This document shows, in pieces, positions 21,845 to 28,585 of a stretch of 33,125 nt of DNA. How positions within the stretch are numbered: position 1 is the stretch's first letter; every line of letters starts with the position of its first letter. The notes under the pieces were generated by a model that was not told the origin of the DNA, ran no database searches, and was given only the letters and a program-made list of their open reading frames with translations. Source of the stretch: Myxococcales bacterium (GTDB taxonomy: Bacteria; Myxococcota; Myxococcia; Myxococcales; Myxococcaceae); contig JAUXRI010000083.1 in assembly GCA_030681895.1 (NCBI GenBank), positions 1 through 33,125 of the forward strand, written 5' to 3'. The position numbers and the translations under genes were made by a program.

Positions 21845-21850
21845 TAGACT
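21845..21850 (+). promoter_or_regulatory. Candidate -10 box of the MYXO-CTERM protein gene
   Basis: TAGACT ends 6 nt before the ATG at 21857. There is no Shine-Dalgarno sequence. The start of transcription would fall about at the ATG, making the mRNA leaderless. A -35 match is not clear. Confidence 0.3.
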
Positions 21851-21856
21851 CTCGGA

Positions 21857-24800
21857 ATGAGCTGGCGCGGCGGCGTTCGCCTGAGGTGGTTGATTCTGCT
21901 CCTTCTTATCGGGCCGCGGGAGCTGCCCGCTCGGAACCTCGTAGAGGTCCCGGTTCCCTCTTCAGCGACATTGGTTGGGGCATCGACGCCACTTGAGTTC
22001 CGAAGGCAGATGCAGCGTCAGTGGACCCAGTCGGACGGTAGCTGGCGCTCGGAGCACCCGACGGCGCTCGCCGATTACGGCCAGCGCGGTTTGATACTGA
22101 CAGCGATTCACCAGCACGCGCCGATCGGCTCCGCCACGCGCGAGAGCCCTGTGGTGTTTGGCCGGAGCGCCATCACCGCTGGAGGCCACAAGCAGGAGAC
22201 AGGCCGCCCCATGGTGACAGCGAAGGGCAACCTCCTGCGTGTCGACCATGGTTGGTGCGTGGAGGAACTCTCGAGCGCGCCCGATGGATTTCGCCAGGAG
22301 TGGACCTTTCTCGAACGACCTCCCGGCCGACTCAATGTCGAGATGGCTGTCGCTGGCCGGCTGGTCGAGTCGAACGAGACGGGACTGCACTTCGCAGCCG
22401 GCTCTCTGCTCGTTCGATACGGTCACGCGACGTGGGTCGACGCTCGCGGCATCCGAACCCCGGTTCCGGCGGTCTTTACGAGCGGGTCGCTCCACATGGA
22501 AGTGCCTGCCGACGTCGTTGCGAGCAGCACGTACCCGGCGGTGCTCGACCCGATCATCACGCCCGAACTCTCGGTCGATGAACCGACGAGAACACCCGAT
22601 TCTAACGTTGGAGGAATGGCCGCCGCCTTCGACGGAACGAACACTCTCGTTGTCTGGACTGATCAGAAGAACGGCTCTGACATCAGGGCCGCGCGAGTCA
22701 CTTCTACAGGACAGAGCCTGGACCCGATGGGCTTCATCCTCGCGGGAACGCGCGATTGGGAAGACAGCCCTGCGGTGTCCTGGGATGGGACGAACTACCT
22801 CGTCGTCTGGCGGGCATCGCCTCATCCTGGGTTTGTCGATTCGACCCTCAAGGCCGTACGGGTTTCTCCAGCCGGGGTCCTGCTTGACGGGATGCCCATC
22901 ATGGCGAGCGGCTCACTGACAAGCGAGGCTCAGCCAATCACCGCGTGGAATGGCGCGAGCCACTTCGTGGCGTGGACCCACTTCGCGCAAGCCGGTCAGG
23001 AGCTGTTCAGCGCGCGGGTCGCACCGAATGGAAGCCTCCTTGACCCCCAACCCGTCCGGCTGGGCACCGGTCAGAACCCCGCCATCGCCTGGGGAGGAGC
23101 CACGCACCTGCTCGCCTGGACCACGCCCAACGGCGTGCGCGTAGGTCGTTTCGACCTCGTTGGCAGAGACCTCGACGACGGGGGATGGCTCGTGTCGTCG
23201 TCTGGGATGGCGGAAGTCGATCCTTCCGTCGCGTGGAGCGGTTCATCGTTCCTCGTCGCCTGGTCGCAAGGGCTCTTTCCGGAGGTCGACCTCTACGGAG
23301 CGCGCGTCAGTCCCTCAGGCCAACAGTTGGACAGACCGGGGCTACCACTCTGGTCGGCGCCCGGTCGGCAGGTCGCGTCATCTGTCGGAGCCAATGGTTC
23401 GGGGTGGGTGGTCGCCTGGGTCGATTGGTCGGGTGCGCTCGTTTCGGGTGTCAGGGTCGACCAGAACGGGCAGTTCGCGCCGCTGAATCTCGGTCTCTCG
23501 CCGTCCTGGGGACCGAAGGCGGTCGTTCAGTCGACGAACGCCGACTCGGTCGTGTTCGACCCGGCAACGGCGATCACGATGCGTCGCGTTTCGCCGTCCG
23601 GTTCGATCAGCGATGCCGGACCCAGCATTTCGTTGGCTGCTGAAGCCCAGCACTATCCGGCGGTGGCGACCAATGGCTCCGACTTCCTGATGACCTGGTA
23701 CCAGTCATCGTCGCTGCGCGCGGCGCGGATCAGTCGTCAGGGCGAACTTCTCGATCCGATGGGCTTCACGGTTGCTCCGAACTCGGGCCAGGGCCTGTCG
23801 AGCGTCGCGTGGGGAGCTGGGGAGTACCTGGTCGTCTGGTGCGAGCCCGGGCCGCAGGTCGATGGCGGGGTCCGATGGGCGGTGCGTGCGGTGCGTGTCA
23901 CGCCGGGCGGACGTGTCGTTGGCGCGCCCATTCTCGTCACCGAGCTGAATACCAACACAGCGCCGATCGTGAGTTCGAGCGGGAGTGGGTACCTCGTCGT
24001 GTGGGGCGACCCGCGTACCGGTCTGTCTGATGTCGTTGCGGCCCGCCTCGACCTCGATGGAGGCCTCCTTGATTTGGACGGAATCGAGGTCACCACAGCC
24101 ACTCACGTTCAGGTGCCGTCAGACGTCGCGTGGGATGGGACGAACTACCTCGTGGTCTGGAGTGACAGGAGTCTGGGTGTGGATGACGTCGTGGGCGCCA
24201 GGGTGTCGCCAGACGGCTCAGTGCTCGACCCCGTTGGAATTCCTGTCAGCCGTGCACCAGGCCCGCAGTGGTGGCCAGTGCTTGCGTGGGGGGACGGAGG
24301 CTTTTTGGTCGCGTGGGGTGATGGGAACTGGGGAAGCCGAGATGCCAGGGCCGTGCGCGTCGACTCTTCCGGGCAGGTTCTGGACTCACAGCCGATCGAG
24401 GTCACGAACGGCGTGTTTGCTGCCACCCCGGGCGGAGTTGCGTGGAACGGCCAGGACTTCGTGCTGGTCTGGGACGGGTCCGAAGCCGACTGGGGCTACG
24501 CCGCGAGGTTCGCGCGAGTCAGTCCGCAGGGCGTCGTCCTCGATGACGGCGGCACGCGGATCGGCGCAAGCCACTACAACGGACACCACGTCGACATCGC
24601 CTGCGGCAAGTCGCGTCAATGCCTCGCGGTCAGTTCTGAGCACGACTACCGACCCGCCTTTCGCGGGACCCGGGTCAAAGCCCGCTTCCTCGTTGACGGA
24701 GCTCGACCGGTGGCGACCGCTCAGTCGCTTGAGACGCCGAAAGACGCTCCAGTTGCAGTCATGCTTTCCGCTGTCGACGCCGATGGCGACCCGCTCGAGT

Positions 24801-25300
24801 ATGAGCTCGTGGCGTTCCCTCGATCTGGGAGCCTGAGCGGATCGCCGCCTGCTCTGGTGTACACGCCCCGCGCGGGGTTCGAGGGACGAGACGATTTCGT
24901 GTTTCAGGCGCGCGACGGGGTCCTGTTGTCTCTGCCTGCCGTGGTTCAGCTCGTCGTTGGCGATGCGGGAGTCGGCGACTCCGGAACTCCCGATGCTGGG
25001 ACCGACGGGGGCCCCCCGACAGATGCGGGAGCGATCGACGGCGGCTCAATCGAAGATGGCGGGTCCGTGAATGTCGGTGACGCGGGACCTGGCGAAGACG
25101 CGGGCCACGAAGACGGAGGCTCGGTGAATGACGCCGGACTCACCGTGGATGCTGGGTACGTCGACGACGCCGATGCAGGCGCTCTTGCCATCGTTCAGCC
25201 TGAAATCGGGAAGCTCGCAGGGGGATGCGGCTGCACCAGCTCCGGGACCGGCCAATTGCTCCTGCTCCTCGGTTTGATTCTGCGCAATCGTCGCCGCTGA
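21857..25300 (+). CDS. Large cell-surface propeller protein with MYXO-CTERM sorting signal
   Basis: The protein has 1147 residues. An N-terminal hydrophobic segment (WLILLLLIGPRELPA) is a signal sequence. A beta-rich domain covers about 40-235. About twelve repeats then follow (about 245-930), each with a core like AWDGTNYLVVWSD and then ARVSPDGSVLDPVG, which suggests one or two beta-propellers. A cadherin-like domain comes next (about 965-1035, DADGDPLEYELVAFPRSGSLSG then YTPRAGFEGRDDFVFQARDG). An Asp/Ala/Gly linker with DAGxDGG units leads to GGCGCTSSGTGQ, a hydrophobic run and RNRRR: a MYXO-CTERM tripartite signal, known to be cut by a myxosortase. The role is unknown. Codon use is noticeably less GC-biased than in neighbouring genes. 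There is no Shine-Dalgarno sequence. Confidence 0.85.
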   Translation: MSWRGGVRLRWLILLLLIGPRELPARNLVEVPVPSSATLVGASTPLEFRRQMQRQWTQSDGSWRSEHPTALADYGQRGLILTAIHQHAPIGSATRESPVVFGRSAITAGGHKQETGRPMVTAKGNLLRVDHGWCVEELSSAPDGFRQEWTFLERPPGRLNVEMAVAGRLVESNETGLHFAAGSLLVRYGHATWVDARGIRTPVPAVFTSGSLHMEVPADVVASSTYPAVLDPIITPELSVDEPTRTPDSNVGGMAAAFDGTNTLVVWTDQKNGSDIRAARVTSTGQSLDPMGFILAGTRDWEDSPAVSWDGTNYLVVWRASPHPGFVDSTLKAVRVSPAGVLLDGMPIMASGSLTSEAQPITAWNGASHFVAWTHFAQAGQELFSARVAPNGSLLDPQPVRLGTGQNPAIAWGGATHLLAWTTPNGVRVGRFDLVGRDLDDGGWLVSSSGMAEVDPSVAWSGSSFLVAWSQGLFPEVDLYGARVSPSGQQLDRPGLPLWSAPGRQVASSVGANGSGWVVAWVDWSGALVSGVRVDQNGQFAPLNLGLSPSWGPKAVVQSTNADSVVFDPATAITMRRVSPSGSISDAGPSISLAAEAQHYPAVATNGSDFLMTWYQSSSLRAARISRQGELLDPMGFTVAPNSGQGLSSVAWGAGEYLVVWCEPGPQVDGGVRWAVRAVRVTPGGRVVGAPILVTELNTNTAPIVSSSGSGYLVVWGDPRTGLSDVVAARLDLDGGLLDLDGIEVTTATHVQVPSDVAWDGTNYLVVWSDRSLGVDDVVGARVSPDGSVLDPVGIPVSRAPGPQWWPVLAWGDGGFLVAWGDGNWGSRDARAVRVDSSGQVLDSQPIEVTNGVFAATPGGVAWNGQDFVLVWDGSEADWGYAARFARVSPQGVVLDDGGTRIGASHYNGHHVDIACGKSRQCLAVSSEHDYRPAFRGTRVKARFLVDGARPVATAQSLETPKDAPVAVMLSAVDADGDPLEYELVAFPRSGSLSGSPPALVYTPRAGFEGRDDFVFQARDGVLLSLPAVVQLVVGDAGVGDSGTPDAGTDGGPPTDAGAIDGGSIEDGGSVNVGDAGPGEDAGHEDGGSVNDAGLTVDAGYVDDADAGALAIVQPEIGKLAGGCGCTSSGTGQLLLLLGLILRNRRR
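22781..22810 (+). repeat. 30-bp direct repeat shared by two propeller blades
   Basis: 22781-22810 and 24131-24160 are identical except for one base and encode WDGTNYLVVW. They are 1350 bp (450 codons) apart. Near identity at DNA level in otherwise diverged blades suggests a recent duplication or gene conversion between blades. Confidence 0.8.
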
Positions 25301-25556
25301 GGGAGGCGACCGCCCTCGCGAAGCGGCTCAGCTCCTGGGCCGCGGGCGCACTTCGAGGCGGTCGAGAGGTCCTCCGCGGGAGGTGGTTTGAGTTTCGCCT
25401 CAGGGCGAAGAACGCGCGGACGGCAGGCTCGTTGAACAACTTGCTGGTGCAGCACTTCGGGACGGACGAAGCACTGACGCTCCGTTCCATCGCGAATGGA
25501 TGTTCGTCGTCGGCGTGGTTTGCACTGTCAACGTGGCCCGGTAGGGTGCGCGCGCC
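25301..25556. other. Intergenic region after the MYXO-CTERM gene
   Basis: These 256 bases hold no gene I can support. A plus-strand frame is open through it but has no start codon inside the gap and does not look protein-like. The right end carries a promoter candidate at 25520-25547. Confidence 0.4.
25520..25547 (+). promoter_or_regulatory. Promoter candidate of the C45-like/OMP/S45 unit
   Basis: TTGCAC (25520-25525) and TAGGGT (25542-25547) are separated by 16 bp. Transcription would start a few nt before the TTG at 25557, giving a leader of almost zero length. The TTG is the only possible start after an in-frame TAG at 25542. Confidence 0.4.
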
Positions 25557-27383
25557 TTGAAGCCGTCACTCCCGCTCCTGCTCCTGTCGTTCGTCATGGC
25601 CTGCGCGCCAGCGACGCCTCCACCCACCCGAGAGACGCTGGTGCTGACCGGCACGGCGTACGACCGCGGCCTGCAGCACGGCACGCAGCTGCGCTCGAAG
25701 ATTCGCAGCTTCTACACGACGCTGATGACGAACTCGTTGTTCCCGTTCCTCTCGCGCGAGCAGCCCGACATCGCCACGCTGCTGAAGGAATACGACGCCG
25801 ACCGCTACAAGAACGGCGGCTTCGCGCGCGAGCTGCTGCTCGACAGCGCGAAGAACCTCGAGCGCAACCTCGGCCGCAGCGGGCGTGACGAGCTGCGCGG
25901 CATCGCCGACGGCTCGGGGCTCACCTACGAAGAGGTGCTCATTCTCAACACCTTCGTCGACACCACGCTGGCCGTTCGTGGCATCGGGCTGGCGATTCGT
26001 CAGGGGCGCGCGCCAGTCGTCGAGTCGGTCGAGTTCCTCGGGCTCGGCAGCGATCGTGTCGACAACTCGGGCGAAGGCACCATCGACGAGACCGATGAAG
26101 GCGTCATCAAGCCCTTCGTGCCGCCGTACTTCGCGGCCGCGGTGGAGATCGACGTGCGGACGAAGCTGCGCGTCACCTTCTCGGATCCCGACGGCGTCGA
26201 CCCGCAGACCGTTCGGGTGCGCATGAACGAGGGCCTCTTCATCTTCGGAGACCCCTCGCTCGAGATCGTCGAGCTCGACGCGACACACGTGCAGTTGACG
26301 TTCACGCCGATCGAGCCGCTCCCGGCCGCGAGCACCATCACCTTCGTCGTCTCGGCCGGAGACAAGCGCATCATCGAGATCCCCGGGCCGCCGCGCGCCA
26401 GCTTCCGCCGCGACGAGGAGTTCGTCGTCACCACCCGCGGGGCCGGGCTCGCGCCACGTGACATCAGCCGGCCGGCGCTCACCGACAACCGCACCCGGCC
26501 GCCGCCGTTCACGCTCGGCGTGCGTGGCTCGCGCGCGGCGTCGGGGCCTCTCCTCGCGCACAGCTTCGCGCTGCTCGACGCCAACACCGCGCACAAGCAC
26601 ACCGTGCTCCTCATGCATCGCCCCGACACGGGCCCGGCGTACGCGACCGTCGGCTGGGCCGGCATCGTGTACGGCATCTCGGGCCTCAACGAGCGCGGCG
26701 TCGGCGTGGCGTGCAACCCGTCTGACACGCTCGACAACTCGGTCGTGGGCTCCGTGCTCGATCAAGTCGCGGACCTCTCGCGCGCGAAGCTGCTCGCCAG
26801 CGGGCTGCCCGTCGGCTTCCTCGTCAAGCGTGTGCTCGAGCGCGCGAGCAACGTCGCCGAAGGCATCGACGCGTTGACCGAGATCGACCCGGTGTACGGG
26901 TGGAACTGCACCATCGCCGACGACCAGGGCGGCCTCGAAGTGGTGGAGCTCGACTCCGACGTCTTCAAGCAGGGCCAGGGCGGCGTGTACCGCTATGGGC
27001 CCACCGATCTCGACCCCTCGATGCGGCGCTACTCGAGCCTCACCGACGACGACGTGATCAGCGGCTCCTCGTACACGCGCAACGTCGACGACAGCATCAC
27101 GCTCAACCTCGCCGGCCAGCGCGTGGTGCCGCAGCGCTTCTGGTCGGGCTTCTTCTTCCGCAGCCGCCGTGTCATCGACAACGTCAGCAGGCGCCTCGCC
27201 GCGCGGACGGAGCCGGTCGACGTGCCGTGGCTCGAGGCGCTGCTGGCCGAGCCCGAGGTCATCGATCGCTCCGACAGCATGAACGCGGTGGTGCTCGACC
27301 TGAAGAACCGCACGGTGCACTCGGCGATGGGCACCATCCCCGCGACCGCCTCACCGTTCGTCGCGACGGAGCTGGGCCGATGA
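25557..27383 (+). CDS. C45-like (acyltransferase/amidohydrolase) lipoprotein with inserted beta-domain
   Basis: The protein has 608 residues with a TTG start. The signal peptide ends with FVMAC (Cys16), so it is probably lipidated. Residues 27-135 resemble the N-terminus of the C45 acyl-CoA:6-APA acyltransferase/Ntn-hydrolase family (LTGTAYDRGLQHGTQL, RDELRGIADGSGLTYEEVLILNTF). An insertion of ~170 residues (about 141-315) follows, with a beta-sandwich-like part. The core resumes with SGPLLAHSFALLD and GISGLNERGVGVACNPSDT. The family's nucleophile is Cys, but the only cysteines are Cys16, Cys386 and Cys451, none at the expected place. A Thr (PPFTLG) or Ser may replace it, or the protein may be inactive. 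Its TGA overlaps the next ATG (ATGA). Confidence 0.7.
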   Translation: MKPSLPLLLLSFVMACAPATPPPTRETLVLTGTAYDRGLQHGTQLRSKIRSFYTTLMTNSLFPFLSREQPDIATLLKEYDADRYKNGGFARELLLDSAKNLERNLGRSGRDELRGIADGSGLTYEEVLILNTFVDTTLAVRGIGLAIRQGRAPVVESVEFLGLGSDRVDNSGEGTIDETDEGVIKPFVPPYFAAAVEIDVRTKLRVTFSDPDGVDPQTVRVRMNEGLFIFGDPSLEIVELDATHVQLTFTPIEPLPAASTITFVVSAGDKRIIEIPGPPRASFRRDEEFVVTTRGAGLAPRDISRPALTDNRTRPPPFTLGVRGSRAASGPLLAHSFALLDANTAHKHTVLLMHRPDTGPAYATVGWAGIVYGISGLNERGVGVACNPSDTLDNSVVGSVLDQVADLSRAKLLASGLPVGFLVKRVLERASNVAEGIDALTEIDPVYGWNCTIADDQGGLEVVELDSDVFKQGQGGVYRYGPTDLDPSMRRYSSLTDDDVISGSSYTRNVDDSITLNLAGQRVVPQRFWSGFFFRSRRVIDNVSRRLAARTEPVDVPWLEALLAEPEVIDRSDSMNAVVLDLKNRTVHSAMGTIPATASPFVATELGR

Positions 27384-28582
27384 AGCGCGCACTCCTTCTT
27401 CTCCTCGTGCCGACGCTCGCAGTCGCCATGGAGACGCAGGTGCTGCCGCAGGGCGCCATCTCGGTCGACGTGGGCTACCTGCGAACCGCGCTCGACAAAC
27501 AGTGGAGCGGCGATCGTCGCGCCCTGTCGCTCATCGACGACATTCCCCGCTACGAGCCGGGCGGCGGCCTGCAGGGCATCTTGCGCGCGAAGCCGGTAGC
27601 CGAGTTCGACTTCCTGCTCGTCTCGGCGCTCTACGGCGTCACCGACTCGCTCTCGGTCGGCGTGAACGTGCCGATTCTCATGCGGTCGACCATCGCCACC
27701 AACCTCTCGTGGGAGCCGGGCGACTACCAGCCGCAGCTCGGCCGCGCGTACTCGCTCGAGGACTTCTGGTCGTGGGCCGACTCGATGGGCCAGCCGCGCG
27801 TCACCGACCGGGCCGTCAACACGCAGTTCCGCGTCGCCGACATCGTGCTGGGCGCGAAGTACCTGCTGCCCCGCTCGACGTGGATGAAGGAGAACCACTT
27901 TCGCTGGTCGGCGCAGCTCAACGTCGCGCTCCCCACGGGCAGCAACGCAGACCCTGAAGAGGCCGTGTCGGTCGGCACCAACCTCTGGGAGCTGCACGCT
28001 GCTGGCGACGTCGAGGCGCACGTCGCGGCCGACAAACACTTCTTCGTCGACGACCACGGCATCTACCGGCTCAACGTCGGCGCCGACGTCTTCTACGCGT
28101 TCTTCCGGCCGCGCCTGTACACCGCGGGCAAGGGGCTCAAGAACCCGCTGCTCAACAACAACGCCTTCTACGTGGGCGACACGTATTGGATCGATCCGGG
28201 TGACTGGGTGGCCGGCACGGTGAGCGTCGACGTGGTGCCCTTCATCGGGCCGACCTTCGCCTCCATCGTCTCGGGTGGCAGCCTCGAGAAGGCGCACGCC
28301 CTGCCGCCGATGCTGACGTTGAGCGCGAGTTATTCGTACGTCGCGACGATGCAGAGCGACTGGCAGTCGAACAGCAAGCTGTGGGACTGGGACCGCGAGA
28401 AGCTCTGGAAGGCCGGCGAGAAGAACATCTTCAAGTTCACTGGCACCATCAGCTTCTTCCGCCTCGGCGTTCCCGTGCAGCTCTACGCCTCGTATCGAAC
28501 TCAAGACATCATCCCCGGGCGCTACACGCGGCCCGCGAACGTCTTCACCGGCGGTGTGCGCGCCGTCGTGAAGTTCTGGTGA
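27380..28582 (+). CDS. Outer-membrane beta-barrel protein
   Basis: The protein has 400 residues. An N-terminal signal sequence (MKRALLLLLVPTLAVAM) is followed by alternating amphipathic strands throughout (for example GAISVDVGYLRTAL, DFLLVSALYGVTDSLSVGVNVPIL, FRWSAQLNVALPTGS, NVGADVFYAFFRPRLY, KFTGTISFFRLGVPVQLYASY). The last residues, VVKFW, end with an aromatic, the usual recognition signal for the BAM machine. No exact porin family is recognised; the pattern resembles a transporter-like barrel. It overlaps the upstream C45-like gene by 4 bp and is 3 bp from the downstream S45 gene, so it belongs to a tight operon with the two hydrolases. It could admit their substrate or release their product, which is inference only. 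Confidence 0.8.
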   Translation: MKRALLLLLVPTLAVAMETQVLPQGAISVDVGYLRTALDKQWSGDRRALSLIDDIPRYEPGGGLQGILRAKPVAEFDFLLVSALYGVTDSLSVGVNVPILMRSTIATNLSWEPGDYQPQLGRAYSLEDFWSWADSMGQPRVTDRAVNTQFRVADIVLGAKYLLPRSTWMKENHFRWSAQLNVALPTGSNADPEEAVSVGTNLWELHAAGDVEAHVAADKHFFVDDHGIYRLNVGADVFYAFFRPRLYTAGKGLKNPLLNNNAFYVGDTYWIDPGDWVAGTVSVDVVPFIGPTFASIVSGGSLEKAHALPPMLTLSASYSYVATMQSDWQSNSKLWDWDREKLWKAGEKNIFKFTGTISFFRLGVPVQLYASYRTQDIIPGRYTRPANVFTGGVRAVVKFW

Positions 28583-28585
28583 CCC

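Noticed and set aside
25225..25560. Plus-strand frame through the gap after the MYXO-CTERM gene
   Set aside because: It begins inside the larger gene in another frame, has no start codon in the gap, and the sequence does not look like a protein domain.
25566..27320. 584-codon minus-strand frame
   Set aside because: It is antisense to the C45-like lipoprotein gene with no family motif and no ribosome binding site.
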